Assembly (NCBI RefSeq): GCF_001306035.1
Contig: NZ_LGCM01000008.1
Location: 36,745-100,744 of the forward strand
DNA from: Levilinea saccharolytica
GTDB lineage: Bacteria; Chloroflexota; Anaerolineae; Anaerolineales; Anaerolineaceae
Length of the DNA stretch: 64,000 bases
Reading direction: 5' to 3'
Shown in pieces: positions 16,796-25,016 of this stretch. Position 1 is the first letter of the stretch. Each line of letters begins with the position of its first letter. Under the pieces are notes generated by a model. The model ran no database searches, was not told the origin of the DNA, and saw only the letters and a list, made by a program, of their open reading frames with translations. A program made the position numbers and the translations under genes.

Positions 16796-18904
16796 TCAAG
16801 GTACTATCACTTTGGCCACGACATCTAAGATTTCCTGTGGTGGGAAAGAAACTTTTTCTATTAGCAAATAGCGTTCGGTGGATTCTACTCTGTTCGTTCC
16901 ATCCTCCAACCGCCAGAATGCCTGGAATTGGATTTGTTGGCCTGTAGCCAGGTCGATCCATACCTTATTGCCAGATCCGACAAATGCTTGCGCTTCGCCT
17001 GCAAGCAGGGTGGGCTGTGAAAAGGATTCTACTGATGTGATGACAATGCAGGCTTGGCCATCGTCACAGGCTATTTCCTCGCGTGTAAAGGAGCCACCAT
17101 ATTGTACTGCACGCTCCAGGTCACGTGTAAGTATGTCTGCAGAAAAACGGTAAGGCTGACCATTATTGAAACCCGCATCACCGGTCGTGAAGTTGACCGA
17201 ATAATCGCCGATCGTTGCTGTCAACTGGATTGTATTTCCATTTGCATCCTTATCCATCCAAACGCTGCGGATAACGTAGCCGTTGGCATCCGTCTCGATC
17301 CATTGTTCGCTGATTAAATAAGGCAGGGGATACGTTTGACCAGAACGAGGAATCGATGTTCTCTCCGTCACCACATGAATCCATGCCGGGCCTTCCTGGA
17401 AAGGTGCATCGAACTGCTGGGCCAGCATCTGGACTTCGAGCAAAACCGGATTCGTTGAAGCAAAGGTTGGGGTGGCATAGGGTGGTTGGGTTGGGGCAGA
17501 TGTTACAGTAGGTTGCACTGCTGCCCCCTGGGGCGCAGGTGAGGGCTGCCATTGGATCTCCCAAGAACCGTGAGCCGTATAGTATGCACGCGTCACCTGC
17601 ACTTCAAACGGTTGTGATGGGATTTTCTCAAATCTCATTCCAGCCGAAATTCCCCCGTTTGCCAGTGGGATACCACCACCAGCGCCGCGCACCAAGGGAT
17701 CTGGAGTGTACAACATGACACCCGTCAGGTTTTCAGCTGGCTCAAATTCAAACAGCAGCTCCGTGGTTGATACGAGACTCGCCCTGGCAGCCCGCAGCGT
17801 GAAACCACCAATTTGGATCACATCGTCCAGTGTCCAGATTTGTCCGACCGCCGGATCTGGCCCGGGGTCGAACAGAAAACCATTGGCGTCATCCATCGAG
17901 AAGTCAATTGACACAGGCAATTCCTTCGCGGTGGGAAAAACATTCAATGAAACCGTTAACTGCTCATTACCGGAGAAGGGTGAGGTTTGGAATATCTTGG
18001 CATTTCCATCCATCGTATCGGGAGTGATATCGATGGCCGGATATATTGCGCCATTTTGATCTGTCAGGACAACATTCCAATCGTTGTTGAGTGACATGCC
18101 GGGTTGATCGAAGTGTAGAGAAACTTGAAATACAGTTTTGTTGCTGGCCGGGGCGATATGGTCCAGAACCAGGGTAACCCCATCATGGGTTTCGCTTCTC
18201 AATTGCTCTGACTGTTCCGGCTCAGATGGAAGGATTTCACCTGGTTTTGCCAGGCGCAATTGCATAGGCACGCTAAAATTCTGGCCACCCAGGTTTTCAA
18301 CAAACAAAACCAGATCACTTGTAGCAGTAGGCAATGGTGGAAAGACGTAAGTCAAGTGTGCACCATTTGAATCAACTGCCATGCCGCTGCTCATTTGGAA
18401 GGATATTTTTTCACCGTTTGGCAAGAAAACAAAAGCCTGAGAAAAATCCTGTTCTTCAGGTAACCCCGTTACGGTCAGATTTACCCACAACTTACTCTCG
18501 TCACTTACCGCCTGATCTACGCTCAGTGTTACACCCCCGCTAATAGCATCAACCGGTTCTGACAGTAGATAGACCGACCGGATATCTGAAGTAAAACCAA
18601 AGCCGGGGATAAATCCGGTTAACCTGCCAAGCGCATACACCACTCCAGTTAGCAAGGATAAGGCAATAAGTACCACGATCAACGCAAAGATGGGGCGAGC
18701 TCGTAAAGTTTGCATGATTTCTCTCCTATCACTCCACAAAAAATGGAATCGGGGTTTGGTTTTGTGTTGAAGCAATTCACCCTGGCGCTGGCGCAATTCT
18801 TGTTCCAGGCGGGCTGCAAAAGAGGACGATGGTTCGAGAGTGGCATAATACTCGGTAATTGCAGCGTCCAGTTCCGGCGGAAGTGCCCAATCTAAGTCAG
18901 ACAT
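16796..18904 (-). CDS. Large membrane-anchored DUF4179-like protein, probable anti-sigma factor
   Basis: About 702 residues from ATG 18904, which overlaps the sigma-factor stop (ATGTCTGA) and has a GGGAGG SD. A cytoplasmic segment of about 75 residues precedes one helix (IFALIVVLIALSLLTGVVYAL); the rest is extracytoplasmic. DUF4179-like motifs recur, for example EPVDAISGGVTLSVDQAVSD and RSETHDGVTLVLDHIAP. A Thr/Pro-rich linker near residue 470 leads to a C-terminal domain of about 200 residues. The architecture matches an envelope sensor holding an ECF sigma factor (inferred). Confidence 0.77.
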   Translation of the reverse strand: MSDLDWALPPELDAAITEYYATLEPSSSFAARLEQELRQRQGELLQHKTKPRFHFLWSDRREIMQTLRARPIFALIVVLIALSLLTGVVYALGRLTGFIPGFGFTSDIRSVYLLSEPVDAISGGVTLSVDQAVSDESKLWVNLTVTGLPEEQDFSQAFVFLPNGEKISFQMSSGMAVDSNGAHLTYVFPPLPTATSDLVLFVENLGGQNFSVPMQLRLAKPGEILPSEPEQSEQLRSETHDGVTLVLDHIAPASNKTVFQVSLHFDQPGMSLNNDWNVVLTDQNGAIYPAIDITPDTMDGNAKIFQTSPFSGNEQLTVSLNVFPTAKELPVSIDFSMDDANGFLFDPGPDPAVGQIWTLDDVIQIGGFTLRAARASLVSTTELLFEFEPAENLTGVMLYTPDPLVRGAGGGIPLANGGISAGMRFEKIPSQPFEVQVTRAYYTAHGSWEIQWQPSPAPQGAAVQPTVTSAPTQPPYATPTFASTNPVLLEVQMLAQQFDAPFQEGPAWIHVVTERTSIPRSGQTYPLPYLISEQWIETDANGYVIRSVWMDKDANGNTIQLTATIGDYSVNFTTGDAGFNNGQPYRFSADILTRDLERAVQYGGSFTREEIACDDGQACIVITSVESFSQPTLLAGEAQAFVGSGNKVWIDLATGQQIQFQAFWRLEDGTNRVESTERYLLIEKVSFPPQEILDVVAKVIVP

Positions 18905-19436
18905 TTTTCGCCTCCCAATTCTCACGCAGCCAGTGGATCGTGCGGTGGACCATCATTTTGACCGCAGCTTCGCTCTTACCATCTAGTGCAGCTATTTCCG
19001 CGAAACTTAGTCCACCGGCAAAGCGCAGGCGCATCAGCTCTTGTTTATCTTCATCCAACTCTGAAAGTAATTCTTTAAGACGAGTTTTGTTATCAGAAAA
19101 TTGAATCTGATCGAATGGATCCGGGTCAAGGAGAGCAGCTTCTTCAAGTGAGACAGCGGGGCGCTGACGATACAAATCGATCAGCCTGCGCCTTGCAATG
19201 GTAAATAACCAGGCCGCGAAATTTCCACCTTCACGGTATCGCTGATGGATAAGTCCTTCCAGAGCTTCAGTGAACACTCTGGAGGTGATATCCTCAGCAT
19301 CTTGAGAATTCCCCAGGCGTATGAGCAAATAGCGATAGACCGGTGTTAAATAACGCCGGTAAAGAGCGGCAAAAGCATCTGGATCGTGCCGGGCATTTTC
19401 TACAAGAGCATCATCATCGGGCAATGTTTGCATCAT
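18897..19436 (-). CDS. ECF RNA polymerase sigma factor
   Basis: 179 residues. Region 2: NSQDAEDITSRVFTEALEGL and FAAWLFTIARRRLIDLYRQR; region 4: DEDKQELMRLRFAGGLSFAEIAALDGKSEAAVKMMVHRTIHWL. The start could be either of two adjacent ATG codons (19436 or 19433). It is overlapped by its DUF4179-like partner downstream. About 160 bp to its right the decayed prepilin-peptidase copy begins on the other strand. Confidence 0.88.
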   Translation of the reverse strand: MMQTLPDDDALVENARHDPDAFAALYRRYLTPVYRYLLIRLGNSQDAEDITSRVFTEALEGLIHQRYREGGNFAAWLFTIARRRLIDLYRQRPAVSLEEAALLDPDPFDQIQFSDNKTRLKELLSELDEDKQELMRLRFAGGLSFAEIAALDGKSEAAVKMMVHRTIHWLRENWEAKNV

Positions 19437-19594
19437 CGTATTAGTATATCGGGGAAATAGTCCGAAAGTAACAAAGGCTCATTTCTTGAATTATATTGTG
19501 GAGGACCAGCAAGCGTATGCTGGCCATGTCATAGAATAATAAGGTACTCGTGCGTTGAGTAGATGCCGGATGTCCGCAACATTCATCTTCTGTA

Positions 19595-19855
19595 GCGATT
19601 ATCGGTTTTTGGGCTGCCTGGGAATTGAAGTGGTGGGGTGGCGCGGATGCAGTGAGTGCAATTACAGTTTGTCTAATCTGGCCAGGGATGTCATTTATTG
19701 TATCGTTTTTGGTTATTCACTTTATCGTTGTGATTGCTACAGGATTGGTTTCAATGATACGGGAACAGAAAATCAAGCTTCATCGATTACCGGGATTGCC
19801 GATATTGTTAGCCTCTGTATTAATCTTGAAAGTAGGGATAACCTTTTTAGGTTAA
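19595..19855 (+). pseudogene. Decayed C-terminal copy of the prepilin peptidase
   Basis: This stretch reads AIIGFWAAWELKWWGGADAVSAIT and onward to the end of the protein. It is clearly homologous to the C-terminal half of the peptidase at 1972-2547 (same KWWGGADAVSAIT core, then HRLPGxPILLASV) but has diverged at many bases. The first catalytic Asp and the N-terminal helices are missing, so it cannot be functional. It marks a duplication or rearrangement junction at the right edge of the minus-strand sigma/ABC block. Confidence 0.8.
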
Positions 19856-19870
19856 TCCGCAATGCCTGGA

Positions 19871-20122
19871 TTATGCTTTTGTGTTCAATACAAAACTTTC
19901 GATGTCTTCCTCTCTTACGCGGACTACTTTACCAATTCTCACAACTGGAATTTCACCAGTTTGCATCAACCGATAAGCACCGGATTTACTTATTCTTAGG
20001 TATTTCGCAACTTCCTCGGCTTTCAGTAGCCGTTTTTGAGGATATGTGGGAGGTGTAGCTTTATCTAAGGGAGTTTTTTCAGTGGCTTGGTTTGGAATAA
20101 CCCGAAGTAGATTCTTAACCCC
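19871..20122 (-). pseudogene. Excisionase-like HTH fragment without a start codon
   Basis: An open frame of 83 codons ends at TAA 19871. Its C-terminal 50 codons encode an intact HTH_17/excisionase domain: LLKAEEVAKYLRISKSGAYR, then GEIPVVRIGKVVRVREEDIESF. An in-frame TGA lies just above 20122, and no ATG, GTG or TTG occurs before the HTH, so it appears to have lost its 5' end or to use a rare start. It resembles the regulator at 55887-56111. Its place beside the peptidase fragment suggests a remnant of a mobile element. Confidence 0.6.
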
Positions 20123-20162
20123 TCACCGTTCACGCAATTCGCCCATCTTGATTCACAATAAT

Positions 20163-20196
20163 GCGAGGTTGTCCAAAACAATGTAAACAACCTCGC
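20163..20196 (-). terminator. Hairpin after the 20231 gene
   Basis: GCGAGGTTGT (20163-20172) and its exact complement (20187-20196) form a 10-bp stem with a 14-nt loop just beyond the stop of the minus-strand gene at 20231. There is no strong T-run, so it is terminator-like only. Confidence 0.5.
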
Positions 20197-20230
20197 TTGG
20201 GTGAAGATTTCTCTTTTTCAGTGAGGAACG

Positions 20231-21040
20231 TTATGGCTCGACAGTTGTCATTTGTGCTGGTTGAGCTTCGACATTCTGCAGTGAGGAGGCAATTTTCAGC
20301 ACTTGCTTTAGAGTGAGATTGGAGAGAATTTCCAGCCGGATCTCTCCGATCTGCCAGGTCAACCGAACGCCGTCAGTATATTGGATCGGATTGAGGTAAA
20401 CTTGCCCATTAGGCTCAGGCTGAACTCCGCCATCCTTGGCCAAAGGGATTCTTGCATCCACTTCTCCTGACAATCCGGTGAATAAAACTGCGGGTAGATC
20501 ATTTACTTTAATTTCCCTGCCTAGGGGTAGAGTTTCGCCCAATAACGTCTTTCGCTCATTTAGAATTACAAATTGGTCGTCTTTGTTGATGGTGAGTTTT
20601 AATGTATCAAGATTTGTAACCTCATCTGTGTAAGAATCGGGGACCATTACCCAATCCCCATATGGCAGATAGTTCGGGTATAGTGGGGTAAATCCCAAAG
20701 AGCCGTCACTGAACAAGCCCACTTGCACCTTGCTATGAGGGGTCAAAAAAGAGAATACAGTTATTTGGTCATTAATCCAATCAACTACTTGAGCTCGAAC
20801 GGTGGGAATAAACGCTGTAGTTGCAACAGCTACAAGTACCAGCAATAAAGTTGCGTAAAGAAAAGCTTTTCTCATAGAGAACCCTCCTTTCAAGTTTCTT
20901 GTTGTGACTTCATTTTGGTGTTCATTCGATCTTGAACCAAGGCGCGACTCAATCTGTGGCCACAGGTTAATGGTTTTTCTTGGAGATTGCTCATCAGCAA
21001 TCTTTTGTATAATCCAGTGAGAGTGATTTACATTCTTCAT
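20231..21040 (-). CDS. Membrane-anchored DUF4367-like protein, probable anti-sigma factor
   Basis: 269 residues. A cytoplasmic head of about 55 residues, rich in basic and polar residues, precedes one helix (FLYATLLLVLVAVATTAFI). The extracytoplasmic part of about 190 residues ends in a domain with GVRLTWQIGEIRLEILSNL that resembles DUF4367. The ATG has an AAAGGAG SD. It follows an ECF sigma gene by 20 bp on the same strand, the same pairing as at 15711 and 18904. Confidence 0.75.
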   Translation of the reverse strand: MKNVNHSHWIIQKIADEQSPRKTINLWPQIESRLGSRSNEHQNEVTTRNLKGGFSMRKAFLYATLLLVLVAVATTAFIPTVRAQVVDWINDQITVFSFLTPHSKVQVGLFSDGSLGFTPLYPNYLPYGDWVMVPDSYTDEVTNLDTLKLTINKDDQFVILNERKTLLGETLPLGREIKVNDLPAVLFTGLSGEVDARIPLAKDGGVQPEPNGQVYLNPIQYTDGVRLTWQIGEIRLEILSNLTLKQVLKIASSLQNVEAQPAQMTTVEP

Positions 21041-21060
21041 TTACTTTTCTCCTTTCATTA

Positions 21061-21618
21061 TCATTTGAACGGGGCAAGCAGGTTTCGCAGTCTTTTCCGT
21101 GCCACACTCAAATGCCATCGTATTGTGCCAGGCGAACAATTTAGCTGACTGGCAGAGTCCACGGTACTCAGATTTAGAAAATAGTGCATCACTATCGCTG
21201 CCTTTTGGGTCGGCGAGAGCTGGATAATGGCCTGTCGCATTTCACTTACCAGTTCTTCCTGCTCGATAGAACTCTCAGGCTCTCGAATATTTTCGGCCAA
21301 TTTTCGTAACACAAACGCATAATTCTCGTCCCCATCATCACTCAATGCAACATTACGGCTTTGCTGGCTTGACGCCTTTATCGAATCATTGATCACGATC
21401 CGGAGAAACCAGGGACGAAATGGGCGTGTCTCATCGAACCCTTTGATCTTATCAAAGGCTCGAAGAAACGCCGTTTGTACGATATCCTCGGCTATCACTC
21501 GGTCGCCAGTAATAAGACATGCCGCTTGGATCGCATCTATTTGGTACATTTCCACAAGCATCTGCAACCCACCGATGTCTCCCGCCTTGAGTTGGGTGAT
21601 AGCTTTTGCTTCATCCAT
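21061..21618 (-). CDS. ECF RNA polymerase sigma factor
   Basis: About 185 residues from ATG 21618, chosen over 21654 because AAGGAG lies just before it. Region 2: DRVIAEDIVQTAFLRAFDKI and FRPWFLRIVINDSIKAS; region 4: LSPTQKAAIVMHYFLNLSTVDSASQLNCSPGTIRWHLSVARKRL. Its likely anti-sigma partner follows. The 500 bp to its right (21619-22117) hold no gene, only the hairpin at 22022-22070 before the Tad genes. Confidence 0.87.
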   Translation of the reverse strand: MDEAKAITQLKAGDIGGLQMLVEMYQIDAIQAACLITGDRVIAEDIVQTAFLRAFDKIKGFDETRPFRPWFLRIVINDSIKASSQQSRNVALSDDGDENYAFVLRKLAENIREPESSIEQEELVSEMRQAIIQLSPTQKAAIVMHYFLNLSTVDSASQLNCSPGTIRWHLSVARKRLRNLLAPFK

Positions 21619-22021
21619 TAATACTCCTTGCATTCTGAAGTTGAGAGCCCTCACTATTAATATCCCTGAAAATGAAAAATGTTGGGGTGGAGGATTTTCA
21701 AAATGATTTAATATCTATCTACGCATTATACTAACCAAAGAATAGAAAGTTGTTTTCAGTAATTTTGCCCTTCTGTTCTTTACGCGTGAGCATTCCTTTA
21801 TAAGTTGATATTTACACAAACTGAGGTGTAGAGAGACCTATCGGAAATGTTTGAAATCGCATATTTCAGGCGGGTGTATATTGACAGCAATACATGGAAA
21901 TGACATCCATTAATTTCTCACAAAAATATAGTTGGGGTGGTTCTGGTATCTTCCTAAACTTTCTATGGCCATCTTGGATAACGCTTTTTCAGCAATATAA
22001 TTATTAATAGACAATCTTTGA

Positions 22022-22070
22022 TTAATCGTTGGCTGGACAGAACCTTCTGGGCGCAGAAGTGAGTCCAGCT
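22022..22070 (+). repeat. Hairpin leader with ATCGTTGG motif before the Tad genes
   Basis: ATTAATCGTTGG is followed by a stem GCTGGAC/GTCCAGC (22032-22038 and 22063-22069), with an inner CTTCTG/CAGAAG stem and then a T-rich run. A closely related unit occurs at 23824-23873. Both lie about 50 bp before the first gene of a plus-strand group. It could be a terminator, an attenuator or a protein-binding site. Confidence 0.55.
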
Positions 22071-22117
22071 TTAATTTTTAAGCACTTGCACTGATGCAGA
22101 ATGGATAGGAGCGCCTT

Positions 22118-22618
22118 CTGATCGCTACTTTCGCCGTTTTAACCCTGTTTTTTGCCTGTATGGTCTACGATCTCCGCAACCACCAGGTCCCCACACCATT
22201 AACCGTTGGCGGGATGGTTGGTGCAGGTTTGTATGCCCTTTTCAACGGCTTATGGGCTCCAGTATTGTTGATGATTGCATTGACACACGTATCAGATTTC
22301 AACCCCCGAGAAAAACGTCTGGCATTCGCCCTCACGTTGTCCGTATTTTCTGCAATTTTTCAACCTTCAGCGGCGTTGATTTGCCTTCTTATCCTTGTCG
22401 TGTGGGTACTTTGGGAATTTGGTGTTTTGGGAGGTGCGGATGTCAAGTTGATCATTACTGCTGCCCTGGTTCTTGGAAATCCAATTTTTCTGATCCCGAT
22501 AACAGTTGTCGGTGGAGTGCAGGGCGTAATCGCGAGCCTTCAGAAAAAGAGGGAAATTCCTTTTGTCGTATCAATTTTTTGTGGGACATTGTTGTTCGTT
22601 CTCTATCCATATTTCTAA
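22118..22618 (+). CDS. Prepilin peptidase-like membrane protein, probable non-ATG start
   Basis: Reading from ATG 22160 gives a protein that lacks its first helix. In frame upstream, ATFAVLTLFFACMVYDLRNHQVP forms the expected N-terminal helix leading into the catalytic Asp of A24 peptidases. An in-frame TAG at 22106 limits the start, and the only candidate between is CTG 22118, six bases after GGAG. The second motif is GVLGGADVKL. With a CTG start the protein has 166 residues and about five helices. It heads the Flp-TadE-TadG cluster and probably processes the Flp pilin. Confidence 0.7.
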   Translation: MIATFAVLTLFFACMVYDLRNHQVPTPLTVGGMVGAGLYALFNGLWAPVLLMIALTHVSDFNPREKRLAFALTLSVFSAIFQPSAALICLLILVVWVLWEFGVLGGADVKLIITAALVLGNPIFLIPITVVGGVQGVIASLQKKREIPFVVSIFCGTLLFVLYPYF

Positions 22619-22640
22619 AGAAGGAAGGAGGTGATTGGCA

Positions 22641-22787
22641 TTGCGTTTCCTAAATGATAACCGGGGAATTGAGTCGACTGAGGTCGCATTGATCATTGCA
22701 GTGGTTGTTCTGGTGGCTTATGGTGCATATCGGTTGCTGGGTCAAAATATCGCTGCCATCGTGACTGATATTGCTGGAAAAATATAG
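22641..22787 (+). CDS. flp: Flp/Fap-type pilin
   Basis: A 48-residue product with a charged head (NDNRGIESTE) followed by a hydrophobic helix (VALIIAVVVLVAYGAY). The Glu five residues after the Gly processing site is the hallmark of Flp pilins. The start is TTG, at 22641 or the in-frame 22635, behind an AAGGAGGTG SD. It lies between its probable peptidase and the TadE-like minor pilins. Confidence 0.75.
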   Translation: MRFLNDNRGIESTEVALIIAVVVLVAYGAYRLLGQNIAAIVTDIAGKI

Positions 22788-22867
22788 TCAAATCAATGGT
22801 CTGCCAGCAATGCTCCCTTCGGGGATGTTCCATAAACTGGCAGATCAATTATTCCTCAAGGAGGATT

Positions 22868-23278
22868 ATGAGGTTTATTAAAGACACTCGTGGGATGGAA
22901 TTGCTTGAGGCTGCAATTACAACTCCAATTGCGATCATGGTAATGTTGGCGATTGTTAACCTGGGGATGTTAGTCTATGCCCAACAGGCAGTGCAAGCCG
23001 CTGCCAGGCATGGTGCGCGCATGGGAAGTGTGGCGCAGCAATGTCCAGCCTGTTATGCCATGAGTGGAGCAAGAGACGCAATCGCCCAGGCAGGGATTCT
23101 GGAAAATACTTCGGTCAGTGTCTTGGCTCCTGGAGGAAGTGCCGGCAGCATTTTAAAGATTCAAGTCAGCGGCAGTGTACCCAACTTTATGGCTCCTCTG
23201 ACCAGCCTGTTTCCAGGTTTGCCAGGGCAGACGTTTACTGTCCGTGCTGATTCAACATTTCGGCAAGAAGGCTGGTAA
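22868..23278 (+). CDS. tadE: TadE-like pilus assembly protein
   Basis: 136 residues from ATG 22868, which has an AAGGAGG SD. The N-terminus RGMELLEAAITTPIAIMVML is the TadE signature (Gly-Met-Glu-x-x-Glu then a hydrophobic helix), followed by QAVQAAARHGARMG. The mature part is small and extracytoplasmic with one CPAC motif. TadE-type pseudopilins assist Flp pilus assembly at the membrane. The next gene starts 1 bp after the stop. Confidence 0.8.
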   Translation: MRFIKDTRGMELLEAAITTPIAIMVMLAIVNLGMLVYAQQAVQAAARHGARMGSVAQQCPACYAMSGARDAIAQAGILENTSVSVLAPGGSAGSILKIQVSGSVPNFMAPLTSLFPGLPGQTFTVRADSTFRQEGW

Positions 23279-23279
23279 T

Positions 23280-23714
23280 ATGCTGTGGCGAGATCGACGT
23301 GGCTATTCAATGACTTTCTGGGCGGTATTCATTGGGTTGGTGATGATACCTGCCCTGGCATTGGCTATTGAACTCGGACGGTATTTTTATGCCATTTCAG
23401 AAGTGGCAAAAGCAGCGGATGCAGCAGCAGTTGCCGCTTCCGCTGAGATCAATCAGCAAGTTTTTCAAGATACCGGAAGTCTTGTCCCTACTTCAAGAAC
23501 CTGGGGGAACGCTCAGGCTTATGTGACGTCAAATACAGCCAGCTTATCCGCTAAGGGGGTACATGCCTTTGTTACAGGGATTCAGGTCAGTGGGGGAGAC
23601 AACACTGTACGGGTTTCTGTATCCGCAGATTTATCTATCCTGTTTCCATCAGTAGTTCCCAAGGTGCTTGTCACTCAAACCGGGGTGGCTAAACTACGTG
23701 TCTTCACACATTGA
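23280..23714 (+). CDS. TadE/TadG-like pseudopilin
   Basis: 144 residues from ATG 23280. The head RDRRGYSMTFWAVFIGLVMIPALALAIELGR matches the N-terminal Tad-domain helix, and AADAAAVAASAEI is typical of TadG-like proteins. The protein is much shorter than full TadG, with no von Willebrand domain. It is the last gene of the pilin cluster; no secretion ATPase (TadA) or platform protein is in the window, so those would have to be encoded elsewhere. Confidence 0.75.
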   Translation: MLWRDRRGYSMTFWAVFIGLVMIPALALAIELGRYFYAISEVAKAADAAAVAASAEINQQVFQDTGSLVPTSRTWGNAQAYVTSNTASLSAKGVHAFVTGIQVSGGDNTVRVSVSADLSILFPSVVPKVLVTQTGVAKLRVFTH

Positions 23715-23823
23715 TCGATTTTTACCCATAAAGGAGCGTGGCATTATTGAAAAGAAATAGACCATCTAGGATAAGCACCTTGTAATTGATATACTCTGAT
23801 TGATAACTCAATATTCCTTAATC

Positions 23824-23873
23824 AATCGTTGGCCGGACAAAACCCACTGGGATCTGTCCGGCATTTTCTTTTT
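23824..23873 (+). terminator. Terminator-like hairpin with ATCGTTGG motif
   Basis: ATCGTTGG is followed by an 8-bp stem GCCGGACA/TGTCCGGC (23832-23839, 23855-23862) and then ATTTTCTTTTT, a good intrinsic-terminator tail for the Tad genes. It closely resembles the unit at 22022-22070. It sits about 40 bp before the start of the OB-fold gene. Confidence 0.72.
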
Positions 23874-23912
23874 AACCCTAGATGACGAAGGTTTCATAAA
23901 CACGGAGGTCAG

Positions 23913-24437
23913 ATGATAAACGATGTAGTTCTAGAAGGAATCGTGGTACGAGATCCATGGAAATTTATGGATGACCTGTTCTTCAGGTTGGTGATCTATA
24001 GAGACAGTGATCTGCCTGCCAAGAAATTGGATCCGGAACGTGATGCAGGTGATTACATCAACGTCCGGGTAAATGGTGGAGCTAATGGGCTGATCCACAT
24101 CCGACGCGGCATGCGATTGCGAGTGCATGGTTTCCTCCAGTCCCGAGATTTCCGCGAAAGCTTGGAGGAGTTTATCAACAAGGCGCGGAAATCCAAGAAT
24201 TGTACTGACCTGACGGTGGATATCAAATCATGCGATTTGAAACAAAACCAGGTATTCATTGACCGAAACGTGGTAGAGGCAGTCGCCAGGCGCATTATTG
24301 TGTTGGATGCTGCCGCACCGAACGAGAAAAAAGCCAGATCAATTGAGAGAGTTACGACTGGCAAGCACCCTGAAGCGGAAAACGATTCACGTGAGATGGA
24401 ATCTACTTCTGGAGAAATTGACACAACTGCTGAATAA
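23913..24437 (+). CDS. OB-fold single-stranded DNA-binding-like protein
   Basis: 174 residues. It begins INDVVLEGIVVRDPWKF and continues with INVRVNGG and RRGMRLRVHGFLQSR, the beta-barrel order of SSB-type OB folds (start NxVxLxGxVxxDP, then GxxxxVxGxL). The C-terminal 45 residues are charged and disordered and lack the DDDIPF tip. It may be an accessory SSB or a recombination mediator. A GGAGG SD precedes the ATG. It opens the replication/recombination module that extends to 36810. Confidence 0.7.
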   Translation: MINDVVLEGIVVRDPWKFMDDLFFRLVIYRDSDLPAKKLDPERDAGDYINVRVNGGANGLIHIRRGMRLRVHGFLQSRDFRESLEEFINKARKSKNCTDLTVDIKSCDLKQNQVFIDRNVVEAVARRIIVLDAAAPNEKKARSIERVTTGKHPEAENDSREMESTSGEIDTTAE

Positions 24438-25016
24438 CTCATCCTATCAATAAACCGAAGGTGAGCATGGTTAATTATCTTTTTTGATTACCTGCAAAAG
24501 ACCTAAGCGTGTACAAAAGATAGATGGATGGGTTCAGACCTGAAGTGAATTCTTGATACTTCAGGGTACGTGGAGGATCACAAGATGACGTCCGAATCCC
24601 TTGCATAAAGCAAGCTGGATTTCGAGAACTGTCATCGTAAGCTCCCATTGGTATTGGGAGCGAGTGATCCTCCTTTTTGTTTCCGGAAGTCCCCGGATAG
24701 TGGGCTTGCACTTTAACAAACAACCTTTTCCTCCCAGGAGGCGTCATGGCGTGCTGAGAAGCAGAAAGGTTCATATTACAAGGAGAAAACAATACTGTAT
24801 GGGTGGGATGAGTCATTCATCCCACCCATATATTCTCACATCCATAGGGCTGCAAATGTCAGCGATGAAGAAAAAGTCTTCACCATTGTCGTTTTCTGCC
24901 CTGTGTTTGTTCACGGGTAGTAAATAACGTCGGAACACTCCTGGTGCTTAGCCATGAGTTGATCTTTCGAATCGACCTTTTGTTAATCAACGTCGGATAT
25001 TTCCACAAGGAGGATT
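24438..25016 (+). other. Gene-free leader region with hairpins
   Basis: No convincing gene is visible in these 580 bp. They contain a 7-bp hairpin (GCTCCCA, 24641-24661), a perfect 14-bp hairpin at 24798-24830, and two copies of AACGTCGG at 24926-24933 and 24989-24996. This is likely the control region of the annealing-protein operon that starts at 25017. Confidence 0.55.
24798..24830. repeat. Perfect 14-bp inverted repeat
   Basis: TATGGGTGGGATGA (24798-24811) is exactly complemented at 24817-24830 across a 5-nt loop. No T-run follows. It resembles the T-less hairpin at 28831-28859, which also precedes AACGTYGG motifs. Possible roles are an mRNA processing or stability hairpin, a protein-binding site or a single-strand origin. 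Confidence 0.75.

Noticed and set aside
19555..20058. 167-codon plus-strand frame across the peptidase fragment and the HTH fragment
   Set aside because: The real similarity to known proteins lies in other frames or on the other strand.
24799..24927. 42-codon plus-strand frame starting in the 14-bp hairpin
   Set aside because: The SD is too far away and the frame is largely the palindrome; no domain or sensible composition.
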